Numbered from the stretch's first letter, positions 14,894 through 23,480 are shown. The stretch: DNA of 64,000 bases from Actinomadura macra NBRC 14102 (GCF_001552215.1 NZ_BCQT01000023.1:1-64000), one strand, 5' to 3'. A program made the numbers and translations. Notes: generated by a model not told the origin, from the sequence alone.

Positions 14894-16174
14894 ATGAGCA
14901 ACCCTCCGCCTCCCCCGGGCTGGGAACCCCCGGGCGGTGCCTCGTGGCCGCCCCCGCCACCGCCCGCGGGCCCCGGCGGCCCACCGGGTCCCGGCGGTCC
15001 CGCGATGCCGGGAGGACCAGGCGGAACAGCCCCTCCTCCAGGGGGCTTCGGCGGGCAGACCACACCGCCCGGCTTCTACCCGCCCCCTCCGGGCGGGATG
15101 ATGGGGCCACCGCCCAAGCGGGGCGGCGGCGGCGCGCTGATCGCGGCGCTCCTCGGCGGTGGTCTGGTCGTCATCGTCCTCATCGGCGTCGTGGTGTTCG
15201 TGCTGGCGTCCGGCGGTGGCAAGAAGCCCGAGGAGAAGCTGCGGGCCGCGGCCGACACGGTGGCCGCCGCGCGCGCCGTCGGTCTCAAGGGCAGCTTCGG
15301 TGGTGGCGCCGAGACGTTGCAGGGCGAGCTGAACGTCACCAAGGGCGGCCGCGTGACGGGGCCCGTCACCTGGAACAGCGACAACGTGACCCTGCTCGCC
15401 GCGGACGGCAAGGTGTTCGTCAAGGCCGACTCGGCCTACTGGCGGCGGCAGATCTCCGGCACCGAGACCCCCTACTACCTCGGCACCGGCGAGCAGTGGG
15501 GCCGGCTCAGCGCCGACAAGCTCGACATCGACTTCAAGCAGGAGCTGACGCCCCTGGCGCTGGCGACCAAGCTGCGCGCGGCCGCCACCGCGAAGGTGAA
15601 GCCGATCAAGACGACCTGGCAGGGGAAGAAGGCGCTGAAGTTCAGCACCTTCTCCTCCACGCTCTACATCACCGACGCCGACGACGCGGAACTGCTGCGC
15701 TACGAAGCCACCACGCCGCGGCTGTCCCTCGACGTCACCCCGAAGAGCTCCGGCCAGGCGGCGTCCATCATCTCGGACATGCGCACCAGCATGGGCGAGC
15801 TGAAGGACTCCTTCGACGGCTCGGCCCGCCCGACGGTCGACGAGTGGAAGAAGGGCGGCTGCAACGGCAACTCCGGCTGCACCGTCGAGGCCAAGATCCG
15901 ACCGCCGTACGGGGCGCAGACGCCGGTGACGATCGACGTGCGGTTCCGGCTCACCGCCGGCACGCTGACCGGCCGCGACCTCGGCAACTGCACGGCCAGG
16001 ATCACGATCAGCAGCACCACCCCGCAGTGGGCGAGCTGCCGGGTCACGAGCAGCTCCTGGTCGAGCTGGGCCAAGTCGACCGGCGGCACCTTCTACAAGC
16101 ACGCCGAGTACAAGGTGATCGGCGCCACCGCGAGCGAGGTGTCGGCACTGCAGAGCGGTCTCGACAGCGAATGA
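14894..16174 (+). CDS. Pro-rich single-pass membrane protein, paralogue 1
   Basis: A 426-residue protein. Residues 1-75 are Pro/Gly-rich (PPPPPAGPGGPPGPG), one membrane span lies at about 80-105 (LLGGGLVVIVLIGVVVFVLA), and the rest is extracytoplasmic. The outer domain begins with VGLKGSFGGGAETLQGELNV, a beta-rich pattern that recalls LppX/LprG-type lipoprotein folds, and ends with cysteine pairs (CNGNSGC, GNCTARI). ATG 14894 follows GGAAGGA. A second copy with the same plan lies directly downstream. Together they sit between the partial nuo cluster and korAB. Function unknown; a binding or envelope role is inference. Confidence 0.75.
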   Translation: MSNPPPPPGWEPPGGASWPPPPPPAGPGGPPGPGGPAMPGGPGGTAPPPGGFGGQTTPPGFYPPPPGGMMGPPPKRGGGGALIAALLGGGLVVIVLIGVVVFVLASGGGKKPEEKLRAAADTVAAARAVGLKGSFGGGAETLQGELNVTKGGRVTGPVTWNSDNVTLLAADGKVFVKADSAYWRRQISGTETPYYLGTGEQWGRLSADKLDIDFKQELTPLALATKLRAAATAKVKPIKTTWQGKKALKFSTFSSTLYITDADDAELLRYEATTPRLSLDVTPKSSGQAASIISDMRTSMGELKDSFDGSARPTVDEWKKGGCNGNSGCTVEAKIRPPYGAQTPVTIDVRFRLTAGTLTGRDLGNCTARITISSTTPQWASCRVTSSSWSSWAKSTGGTFYKHAEYKVIGATASEVSALQSGLDSE

Positions 16175-16373
16175 AGCGGCTGGTGAGGCGCCCGGCGCGC
16201 TGAACCCTCCGTCACCCGGTGCCCGGCGATGCGCCGTCCCCGCCCCGGCGGGACCCATCGTCGGGCACCCTTATGCTCTGGGTGGGCGCTCCCTCCGAGC
16301 CCCCGGCAACCACCCTCTGTGCCTGACACGAGTGGGCCACACCGGGCCCGGAATCGAGCAGAGTGAGCCCCGA

Positions 16374-17882
16374 GTGAGCGTTGAACAGGACGAGCCGTCC
16401 CCCACGGCCTCCCGCCCCTCCGGTGGGCCCCCCGCCGACAAGCTCGTCGCGGGCGGCGCCCTGGCCGGCAGGCCGGCGGCGGGCGGCCCCCCACCCGAGA
16501 AGCCCGTCGCCTCCGAGCCCTCCCCGGTTTCGGACGAGCCCGTGTCCCCGGCGGCGACGATCAGCGACATTCCCGTGTTCCCTCCGCCGGCCTCGCCCGG
16601 TGTCGCGGGGACGACCGTCCCGGACGGGTTCGCCGCCGGCACGCCGCCGCCGGGCGTCCCCTTCCAGGGAGGTCCCGCCCCCGGTGGCCCCCTCCCTCCG
16701 GGCGGCCTCGCCAGGAGGAGTGCGGTCCGGCGGAAGCGCGCAATGATCATCGCGGGTGCGGCCGTAGCCGCGGCGGCCCTGGTCGCCGTGGGCGCGATGA
16801 CGGTCGTCGGGGACGGCGGATCGGAGAAGAAGGCGCCGAGGCCGACCGTCGCGGCGCCATCGACCTGGTCGCTGGAGGCGGGACAGCAGCTCACCGCGGC
16901 GCCCGGCCTCCGCTACGACGGGACGCTGACCGTGGCGGGCAAGCCCGTCCAGGCGCGCCTGCGGGTCACGCGCACCGGGATGGCGAGCGGAACGCTCACG
17001 GCGGGCCAGCTGAAGGCGGATGTCATCGCCGTGGACGGCGTCACCTACATCAAGGCCGGGCTGGCGTTCTGGCGGGACTACGCCGGAGAGGGCGCCCGCC
17101 CGGACAACTTCGCCGGACGCTGGTCCAAGGCCCCTGCCACGGTGCCCGGTTTCGACGTTCCGACCCTGCTGGCACCGAAGGCGATCGCCGGGCGGCTGGC
17201 GAAGGCGCCGGCGAAACCCCCCGTCGAGGATGTGAACGGCACCCGCGCCTACAGGATCAAGACGCCGGGCGCGGACTACCTGATCACGGCGACGGTGCCC
17301 TACCGGCTGCTGGGCGTGTGGACGGCCGGGCGCGGCGATCCCCGGTTCACGGTCACCCCCCTGCCGGACGCGGCACCGGTGTTCGCCGAGCTGCGCCCCC
17401 GCGTCGCCAAGCTCGGCGGAGCGGCCGACCCCGCGCTGCGCTTCGCGCCGGGGAAGCTGAGCTTCGTCAACTGCGACCAGAACACCAACGGCTGCACGGT
17501 GAGCGTGCCGGCCACGCTCTCGGCCCCGGACACCACGGTGCCGGACGGCGCCCGCGCCGCCCTCTACGCCGCGGTCGTCTCGAAGGGCCGGCCGCTCGGC
17601 TCCTGCGCCGGTTCGGGCGATGTCCCGGCCAGCCGGGCCCTGGTGCTGCGGTGCACGGTCACCGGACGGGCCTGGCGCACGTGGATGAAGGCCGCCCTGG
17701 AAAAGCCCGGCCCGCACCCGTACGAGGCGCAGGCGCGAGTGATCGGGGAGGCGGTGGCGGTGACCGCGGTCCCCGACCTGCTGGCCATGGTCGACCGCGA
17801 ACGCCGCAAGACCAAGCCTCCCGCGGCCCGGCCCCCCGGCCAAGCGGGCACGCAGGCCGAAGGCGAGCACCCTGGCCCGTGA
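16374..17882 (+). CDS. Pro-rich single-pass membrane protein, paralogue 2
   Basis: About 502 residues from GTG 16374; GTG 16332 is an alternative and neither has a clear ribosome site. The layout repeats that of the preceding gene: a Pro/Ala-rich cytoplasmic region (about 1-120), one span (MIIAGAAVAAAALVAVGAM), and an outer domain opening YDGTLTVAGKPVQARLRV with YIKAGLAFWRDY matching FVKADSAYWRRQ of paralogue 1. The paired cysteines recur (CDQNTNGC, GSCAGSG, LRCTV). This supports a tandem duplication followed by strong divergence. It ends 32 bases before a predicted leader peptide. Function unknown. Confidence 0.7.
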   Translation: MSVEQDEPSPTASRPSGGPPADKLVAGGALAGRPAAGGPPPEKPVASEPSPVSDEPVSPAATISDIPVFPPPASPGVAGTTVPDGFAAGTPPPGVPFQGGPAPGGPLPPGGLARRSAVRRKRAMIIAGAAVAAAALVAVGAMTVVGDGGSEKKAPRPTVAAPSTWSLEAGQQLTAAPGLRYDGTLTVAGKPVQARLRVTRTGMASGTLTAGQLKADVIAVDGVTYIKAGLAFWRDYAGEGARPDNFAGRWSKAPATVPGFDVPTLLAPKAIAGRLAKAPAKPPVEDVNGTRAYRIKTPGADYLITATVPYRLLGVWTAGRGDPRFTVTPLPDAAPVFAELRPRVAKLGGAADPALRFAPGKLSFVNCDQNTNGCTVSVPATLSAPDTTVPDGARAALYAAVVSKGRPLGSCAGSGDVPASRALVLRCTVTGRAWRTWMKAALEKPGPHPYEAQARVIGEAVAVTAVPDLLAMVDRERRKTKPPAARPPGQAGTQAEGEHPGP

Positions 17883-17913
17883 TCGAGAATCCACACTGTC
17901 TACACTTCAGGGC

Positions 17914-18021
17914 GTGACCTCCGTGCCCGGGAGCCTCGGCTCCTCGACCAGTCCTGCGCGGCTCGTGCGTCGGCTCCACGTCGACCTCCGCCGCCAGGCC
18001 AGCTGCCTGTGTTCGCGGTGA
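17914..18021 (+). CDS. Predicted Cys-containing leader peptide (35 aa), leaderless
   Basis: A 35-codon ORF starting GTG 17914 and ending TGA 18021. Its second half reads RRLHVDLRRQASCLCSR, which fits the pattern of actinobacterial small leader peptides with an HVDL motif and terminal cysteines; in mycobacteria and streptomycetes such peptides act in cysteine-responsive attenuation. A TACACT hexamer (17901-17906) ends seven bases before the GTG, as in leaderless transcripts. The next full gene is korA, 352 bases on. Family assignment is from memory of the motif, so it is moderately sure; the target is inferred from position. Confidence 0.6.
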   Translation: MTSVPGSLGSSTSPARLVRRLHVDLRRQASCLCSR

Positions 18022-18372
18022 ACCCGGGGGCCCGTCCAGGTCGTACCACCGGATAGGACCTGCCCGAATCCAGGGGATTCAGATGAACTTCAGGCCGCAG
18101 TGATACCTCTTGTGTTACGGGGCCGACCTTCCTGGAAGCGGGACGTCACATGACGGGCGGAGTGGTACTTTCCGGTCGATTCCTCTACGACCGGTGGCCA
18201 TCGACGGGCCGGAGAGCGGGCGCGAGTGAGCGCCGCACCTCATCCGGTATCCCCCCCGTCCCCCGAGAAGAGCATTCCATCCCGGACATACCATGAAGGT
18301 AAGCCTAAGTAGCGTCACGATCCCGGGTGCCTCCCCCGGGACGGACCCTACGCGTCGAGGAGGTCTTCCTCT
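18022..18372. promoter_or_regulatory. Leader region before korA
   Basis: These 351 bases hold no gene I can support. GAATCC-AGG-GGATTC (18066-18080) is a small perfect hairpin after the leader peptide. The region ends with GAGGAGG (18358-18364), the ribosome site for korA. A possible iron box lies at 18295-18313. The length suggests a long untranslated leader or a separate korA promoter. Confidence 0.5.
18295..18313. promoter_or_regulatory. Possible IdeR/DmdR iron box
   Basis: AGGTAAGCCTAA (18297-18308) matches the left and central part of the actinobacterial iron box (consensus TTAGGTTAGGCTAACCTAA): 13 of 19 positions agree, but the right arm is poor. It lies 60 bases before korA. An iron-linked control of an iron-sulfur enzyme would make sense, though the match may be chance. 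Confidence 0.3.
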
Positions 18373-20214
18373 GTGACCAAACAGGTCCAGCAACTCGACC
18401 GGGTCATCATCCGCTTCGCCGGTGACTCCGGTGACGGCATGCAGTTGACCGGCGACCGCTTCACCCAGGAGACGGCGGCGTTCGGCAACGACTTGTCGAC
18501 GCTGCCGAACTTCCCGGCCGAGATCCGTGCCCCCGCCGGGACCCTCCCCGGCGTGTCCAGTTTCCAGCTGCACTTCGCCGACCACGACATCCTGACGCCG
18601 GGCGACGCGCCCAACGTCCTGGTCGCGATGAATCCCGCCGCCCTCAAGGCCAACCTCGGGGACCTCCCCCGCGGGGCGGATCTGATCGTCAACACCGACG
18701 AGTTCAGCAAGCGCAACCTCGCGAAGGTCGGCTACGCGGCCGACCCGGTCGAGGACGGCTCGCTCGCCGAGTACCGGGTGCACGCGCTGCCGCTCACCTC
18801 GATGACGGTGACGGCCCTCACCGGTTTTGAGATCTCCAAGAAGGACGCCGAGCGCGCCAAGAACATGTTCGCCCTCGGGCTGCTGTCGTGGCTGTACCAC
18901 CGGCCCACCGAGGGGACGATCTCGTTCCTGGAGAAGAAGTTCGGCCGCAAGCCCGACATCATGAAGGCCAACATCGCCGCGTTCCAGGCGGGGTGGAGCT
19001 ACGGCGAGACCACCGAGGCGTTCTCGGTGCAGTACGAGATCAAGCCCGCCGAGCACGCCCCCGGCCTGTACCGCAACATCACCGGGAACGTGGCACTGGC
19101 GTACGGGCTGGTCGCGGCCGGTGAGCAGAGCGGACTGTCGATCTACCTGGGCTCATACCCGATCACTCCGGCGTCCGACATCCTGCACGAGTTGTCCAAG
19201 CACAAGAAGTTCGGGGTCAGAACGTTCCAGGCGGAGGACGAGATCGCCGCGGTCGGCGCGGCGCTCGGCGCCTCGTTCGGTGGGTCCCTCGGCGTCACGA
19301 CGACGTCCGGGCCCGGCATCGCGCTGAAGAGCGAGACGATCGGCCTCGGTGTCGCGACCGAACTGCCTCTGTTGATCATCGATGTGCAGCGCGCCGGGCC
19401 GTCCACCGGCCTGCCGACGAAGACCGAGCAGGCGGACCTGCTCCAGGCCATGCACGGCCGCAACGGCGAGGCGCCGGTCCCGGTGGTCGCGCCGCAGTCG
19501 CCGTCCGACTGCTTCGACGCCGCGATCGAGGCCGCCCGGATCGCGGTGAAGTACCGCACCCCGGTCATCCTGCTGTCGGACGGCTACCTCGCCAACGGCT
19601 CCGAGCCGTGGCGGCTGCCGGACGTGGCGTCGCTGCCGAAGATCGAGCCGAACTTCGCCGCCGCGAACCAGGAGGACTTCCAGCCTTTCAAGCGCGACCC
19701 GGAGACCCTTGCCCGGCCGTGGGCGATCCCCGGGACGGCTGGGCTGGAGCACCGGATCGGCGGCCTGGAGAAGGCCGACGGGTCCGGCAACATCTCCTAC
19801 GACCCGTCCAACCACGACCGCATGGTCCGGCTCCGCCAGGCCAAGATCGACGGCATCGCGAACGACATCGCGCCGCTCGCCGTGGACGACCCGTCCGGCG
19901 AGGCGAGGGTGCTGGTACTCGGGTGGGGCGGGACGTTCGGGGCGATCTCCGCCGCCGTCCGCCGCGTCCGCGGGAAGGGGCAGCACGTCGCGCAGGCCCA
20001 CCTGCGCCACCTCAACCCGTTCCCCGCCAACCTTCCCGAGGTGCTGCGGTCCTACGACAAGGTCGTGGTGCCGGAGATCAACCTCGGCCAGCTCGCGCTG
20101 CTGCTGCGCGGCCGGTTCCTCGTCGATGTGATCGGCTACAACCAGGTCCGCGGCCTGCCTTTCAAGGCCGAGGAACTGCAGGGCGTCATCCAGGATGTGA
20201 TCGACAGTGAGTGA
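18373..20214 (+). CDS. korA: 2-oxoacid:ferredoxin oxidoreductase, alpha (gamma-alpha fused) subunit
   Basis: A 613-residue protein. Residues 1-190 are the gamma domain (VIIRFAGDSGDGMQLTGDRF), fused to the alpha pyrimidine-binding domain from about 220 (LGSYPITPASDILHELSKHK, AEDEIAAVGAALGASFGG). With KorB it oxidatively decarboxylates a 2-oxoacid, most likely 2-oxoglutarate, to the acyl-CoA while reducing ferredoxin in the cytoplasm. GTG 18373 has GAGGAGG about 8 bases upstream. It overlaps korB by 8 bases (GTGAGTGA). Fused gamma-alpha with a separate beta and no delta subunit is the oxygen-tolerant actinobacterial KorAB form. A pyruvate preference cannot be excluded from sequence alone. Confidence 0.93.
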   Translation: MTKQVQQLDRVIIRFAGDSGDGMQLTGDRFTQETAAFGNDLSTLPNFPAEIRAPAGTLPGVSSFQLHFADHDILTPGDAPNVLVAMNPAALKANLGDLPRGADLIVNTDEFSKRNLAKVGYAADPVEDGSLAEYRVHALPLTSMTVTALTGFEISKKDAERAKNMFALGLLSWLYHRPTEGTISFLEKKFGRKPDIMKANIAAFQAGWSYGETTEAFSVQYEIKPAEHAPGLYRNITGNVALAYGLVAAGEQSGLSIYLGSYPITPASDILHELSKHKKFGVRTFQAEDEIAAVGAALGASFGGSLGVTTTSGPGIALKSETIGLGVATELPLLIIDVQRAGPSTGLPTKTEQADLLQAMHGRNGEAPVPVVAPQSPSDCFDAAIEAARIAVKYRTPVILLSDGYLANGSEPWRLPDVASLPKIEPNFAAANQEDFQPFKRDPETLARPWAIPGTAGLEHRIGGLEKADGSGNISYDPSNHDRMVRLRQAKIDGIANDIAPLAVDDPSGEARVLVLGWGGTFGAISAAVRRVRGKGQHVAQAHLRHLNPFPANLPEVLRSYDKVVVPEINLGQLALLLRGRFLVDVIGYNQVRGLPFKAEELQGVIQDVIDSE

Positions 20215-21301
20215 CAACGGAGTGGGCGGCAACGGCGTGAACGGCTCCAGCGGGCCGGCGGGCCGGTCGCTGCTCTCCCTCGTCCCGAAGGCGGACGAGC
20301 CGCAGAAGATGAAGGACTTCAAGACCGACCAGGAGGTGCGCTGGTGCCCCGGCTGCGGTGACTACGCGATCCTCGCGGCCGTCCAGTCCTTCCTGCCCGA
20401 ACTGGGCCTGCGCCGGGAGAACATCACGTTCGTGTCCGGCATCGGCTGCTCGTCCCGGTTCCCGTACTACATGAACACCTACGGGTTCCACTCGATCCAC
20501 GGCCGCGCACCGGCCATCGCCACGGGTCTGGCGACGTCGCGTCCCGACCTGTCGGTGTGGGTCGTCACCGGGGACGGGGACGCGCTGTCCATCGGCGGCA
20601 ACCACCTGATCCACGCGCTGCGCCGCAACGTCAACCTGAAGATCCTGCTGTTCAACAACCGGATCTACGGGCTGACCAAGGGCCAGTACTCGCCGACCTC
20701 CGAGCTCGGCAAGATCACCAAGTCGACGCCGATGGGCTCGCTCGACGCCCCGTTCAACCCGCTGTCGCTCGCGATCGGCGCGGAGGGCACCTTCGTCGCC
20801 CGCACGATCGACTCCGACCGCAAGCACCTCCAGTCGGTGCTGCGGGCGGCGGCGCAGCACCGCGGTACCGCGCTGGTGGAGATCTACCAGAACTGCAACA
20901 TCTTCAACGACGGCGCGTTCGACCCGCTGAAGGACCCCGCCGTCCGCGACGACGTCACCGTCCGGCTGGAGCACGGCGAACCCATCCTGTTCGGCGCCGA
21001 GCGGACCAAGGCGCTGCGCCGCAACCGGTCGGGCTCGTTCGAGGTCGTGAACGTGGCGGACGTGGACCCGTCCGAGATCGCCGTGCACGACGCCCACAAT
21101 CCGGACCCGTCGCAGGCGTTCGCGCTGTCGCGGCTGGACTCCCCGACGTTCGAGCACACCCCGATCGGCGTCTTCCGCGACGTGGACCGTCCGTCCTACG
21201 ACGAGCTGATGCGCGAGCAGGTCGACGAGGCCGTCCAGGCGCAGGGCGAGGGCGATCTGGCAGCCCTTCTTGGCAGTGGCGACACCTGGCGCATCGACTA
21301 G
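20207..21301 (+). CDS. korB: 2-oxoacid:ferredoxin oxidoreductase, beta subunit
   Basis: A 364-residue thiamine diphosphate subunit. WCPGCGDY and GIGCSSRFPYY provide cysteines for the 4Fe-4S cluster, and GDGDALSIGGNHLIHALRRN ending near LLFNN is the TPP motif. The IYGLTKGQYSPTSELGKITK segment is typical of KorB. GTG 20207 lies inside the korA end. The first 25 residues are Gly/Asn/Ser-rich and not conserved. Two hairpins follow the gene. It supplies low-potential electrons to ferredoxin; the nearby nuo cluster without NADH module is a plausible consumer. Confidence 0.94.
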   Translation: MSDNGVGGNGVNGSSGPAGRSLLSLVPKADEPQKMKDFKTDQEVRWCPGCGDYAILAAVQSFLPELGLRRENITFVSGIGCSSRFPYYMNTYGFHSIHGRAPAIATGLATSRPDLSVWVVTGDGDALSIGGNHLIHALRRNVNLKILLFNNRIYGLTKGQYSPTSELGKITKSTPMGSLDAPFNPLSLAIGAEGTFVARTIDSDRKHLQSVLRAAAQHRGTALVEIYQNCNIFNDGAFDPLKDPAVRDDVTVRLEHGEPILFGAERTKALRRNRSGSFEVVNVADVDPSEIAVHDAHNPDPSQAFALSRLDSPTFEHTPIGVFRDVDRPSYDELMREQVDEAVQAQGEGDLAALLGSGDTWRID

Positions 21302-21314
21302 CAGGGCCTCCCGC

Positions 21315-21342
21315 GATCCCTGCCCGGGGCCGGGCAGGGATC
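21315..21342. terminator. Hairpin after korB
   Basis: GATCCCTGCCCGG and CCGGGCAGGGATC form a perfect 13-bp stem around a two-base centre, 13 bases after the korB stop. No T-tract follows. Confidence 0.8.
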
Positions 21343-21399
21343 GGGCAGCCGCCGAGCCCGCGAGGTGGTCGAGGCCACTTCGCAGGGCATGACGTCGCA

Positions 21400-21434
21400 G
21401 GCCCGCCCCCAGGTTCCCAGCCAGGGGCGGGCCC
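21400..21434. terminator. Second hairpin after korB
   Basis: GGCCCGCCCC (21400-21409) pairs with GGGGCGGGCC (21424-21433), followed by CTTCT. With the hairpin 60 bases before it, it makes a double transcription stop before the next gene. Confidence 0.7.
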
Positions 21435-21583
21435 TTCTCGCGCATTGAAAGCGTGCGAACGGGGCACCGTCTATCACGGGACGGGCACCGTCGCGGCCGT
21501 ACCGCCATGTTGGGCCATGGCACGATGCGCCGCGCTCGGTCGTCCTGAAAGACTGAGGAGATTACGCAGTCGGGGAGGTGACG

Positions 21584-22561
21584 ATGCGGGTCGTTCCGCG
21601 CCGTAGCAAGGATCGTTCGAGGGACCGGCGCTCCGCCCCGTCCCCGGGCGGCCCGTCGCCCGCACCCACCGCCCCCCAGCCCGCAACGCAGCTCGTCGCG
21701 CCCGCGCAACCGACGATCCCCCAGGGCCGGCCTGCGCCGGCACAGCCCGCGGCCCCGGCACAGCCCGCGGCGCCCGCACAGTCACCGGCACCCGCGCAAG
21801 CGCGCGAACCGGCACTCGCACCGGATCGGCCGTCCGCCTCCAGCGCCACGCTGCCCGCCGGGGGCGCCCCCGTTGCGGACGCCGGGACGCAGCCGCTTCC
21901 GGCCGCCCCCCGCGCCGGCGGCTCCGGATCGGATGCGGACGCGGCGCGGCGGCGCCGCGAACGGGCCGCCCAGCGGCAGCGCGCGCAGGCCGAGGCCAAG
22001 CGCAGCCGTGCCGCGCAGCGGGTACGGCAGGCCCCCCGGCCCGCCCGGGCCGCCGCCGAGCACCGGTCGTCGCTGCTCATCATGGTGATGACGCTGGGGC
22101 TGCTGATCGCGGCCGTCGCGGTGACCGGCGGGCTCGTCGCGGCGTCGCGGCGGACGCAGCCGGTGACGCTGGCGGCGCCGCTGCACGTCTACCCCGTCCT
22201 GCAGTCCGCGCCGGGGCAGTGCCCGGCCGGGACCCCGGGCATCACCGGGCAGGCGAGCACCGGCCCGACCTGCTACCGGCTCTCCCAGGGCATCGCGATC
22301 CACAAGGTGGCCGACCTGCGCGTCCAGCGGTCGAAGGGCACCGGCTACGACGTGGCGGTCACGTTGCGCCCGGTCGATCGCCGGGCGTTCGCCGATCTCA
22401 CCCGCGCGACGGTGGGCCGCGATCTGGCCTTCGTCGTGCGTGAGCGGCTGGTCACGCTGCCGCGGGTGGACATGGCGATCCTGGACGGCAAGGTCGTCGT
22501 GACCGGCCCGCCGACCCGCGCCGCCGCCGACCGCCTCGTCCGCGAGCTCAAGGGCCGCTGA
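21584..22561 (+). CDS. Membrane protein with SecDF-P1-head-like outer domain
   Basis: A 325-residue protein. Residues 1-160 are cytoplasmic and low complexity: PAQPAAPAQPAAPAQ repeats, then a highly charged Arg/Ala/Gln helix (RRRRERAAQRQRAQAEAKR). One span follows at about 165-187. The outer domain resembles the P1 head of SecD (GYDVAVTLRPVDRRAFADL, then VDMAILDGKVVVTGPPTRAA). ATG 21584 follows GGGGAGG; the GTG at 21578 lies inside that site. SecD itself has six spans and more domains, so this is not SecD. The role is unknown; a link to export is only suggested by the domain. Confidence 0.75.
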   Translation: MRVVPRRSKDRSRDRRSAPSPGGPSPAPTAPQPATQLVAPAQPTIPQGRPAPAQPAAPAQPAAPAQSPAPAQAREPALAPDRPSASSATLPAGGAPVADAGTQPLPAAPRAGGSGSDADAARRRRERAAQRQRAQAEAKRSRAAQRVRQAPRPARAAAEHRSSLLIMVMTLGLLIAAVAVTGGLVAASRRTQPVTLAAPLHVYPVLQSAPGQCPAGTPGITGQASTGPTCYRLSQGIAIHKVADLRVQRSKGTGYDVAVTLRPVDRRAFADLTRATVGRDLAFVVRERLVTLPRVDMAILDGKVVVTGPPTRAAADRLVRELKGR

Positions 22562-22583
22562 CCCCGGCCGGCCGCGGCCGGGG
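22562..22583. terminator. Hairpin between convergent genes
   Basis: CCCCGGCC (22562-22569) and GGCCGGGG (22576-22583) form an 8-bp GC stem in the 27-base gap between the SecDF-like gene and the end of the YceI gene. It can act in both directions. Confidence 0.75.
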
Positions 22584-22588
22584 GTGGC

Positions 22589-23416
22589 TCAGACCTGCGG
22601 GAGTTCTGCACCCTGGACGACCTGGATGTCCAGTTCTACGCGGAGGCTCTCGCCGACCATCGCGATGCCCGCCTCCAGCACCTCGTTGTAGCGGATGCCG
22701 AACTCGGCGCGGCGCAGCTCGGCCGTGGCGCGGAACGCCGCCCGCACGCCGCCCCACGGGTCGCCGCCACTGCCGAGGAAGGTCATGTCCAGGTCGACGG
22801 GCCGGGTGACGCCGTTGAGGGTGAGGCGTCCGTGGACCGTCCAGCGGTCCGGGCCCGCGGCGGTCAGCCCGTCGCCCTCGTACTCGATGACGGGATGGAC
22901 GTCGACGTTCATGAAGTCCGCCGACCGCAGATGATCGTCGCGGAGCTTGTTCCCGGTGTCGATGGACGCGGCCTCGATCCGGGCGCGGACCCGCGACGCC
23001 TCCACCGGCTCGGCGATGTCGATCCGTCCCTCGAACATCCCGAACCGGCCCCGGACGCTCGACAGCCCGAGATGCTGGGCGACGGCGCCGACGGTGGAGT
23101 GCGCCGGGTCGATCGTCCACGGGCCGGGCGGCGGGAGGTCGGCGCCGCCCGCCCGGGCCAGCACCAGTGTCCCGAGGTCCGCCGCGCCGGAGCCGTGCAC
23201 GATGAGCGTGGACGCCGACGGCTGGTAGCCCGCCGCCGTCACGATCACCGTGTACGTCCCCGCGGGGAGGGGACCGGCGGCGAGCACGCCGTCCTCCCCG
23301 GTCCCCTCCCGCGCGACCTGCCGTCCCGCCAGGTCCGTGACCGTGACGACGGCGTGCCGGACGGCCCAGCCGTCCTTCGTCCGCACCGATGCGCGCAGAC
23401 CGTGACTGTCATCCAT
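22589..23416 (-). CDS. YceI-family protein with N-terminal carboxypeptidase-regulatory-like domain
   Basis: A 275-residue protein in two parts. Residues 1-90 are a beta-sandwich of the carboxypeptidase regulatory-like type (AVVTVTDLAGRQVAREGTG, LPAGTYTVIVTAAGYQP). Residues 95-275 are a YceI lipocalin-like barrel: WTIDPAHSTVGAVAQHLGLS, DHLRSADFMNVDVHP, and LTLNGVTRPVDLDM. YceI proteins bind polyprenoid or other long lipids. No signal peptide is visible, so the protein appears cytoplasmic, which is common for actinobacterial YceI. The gene follows the exporter-fusion gene by 64 bases on the same strand, and both share the same added domain type. Confidence 0.88.
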   Translation of the reverse strand: MDDSHGLRASVRTKDGWAVRHAVVTVTDLAGRQVAREGTGEDGVLAAGPLPAGTYTVIVTAAGYQPSASTLIVHGSGAADLGTLVLARAGGADLPPPGPWTIDPAHSTVGAVAQHLGLSSVRGRFGMFEGRIDIAEPVEASRVRARIEAASIDTGNKLRDDHLRSADFMNVDVHPVIEYEGDGLTAAGPDRWTVHGRLTLNGVTRPVDLDMTFLGSGGDPWGGVRAAFRATAELRRAEFGIRYNEVLEAGIAMVGESLRVELDIQVVQGAELPQV

Positions 23417-23480
23417 GAACGACCCGCACTCCAGGTTCGTGCTCTCTGCATCCGTCGCTTGCTTCGGTCACTCGGGGCCC

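Noticed and set aside
16212..17894. Minus-strand ORF of 560 residues opposite paralogue 2
   Set aside because: Arg/Gly-rich shadow without motifs; the plus-strand gene has a paralogue, a membrane span and matching cysteines.
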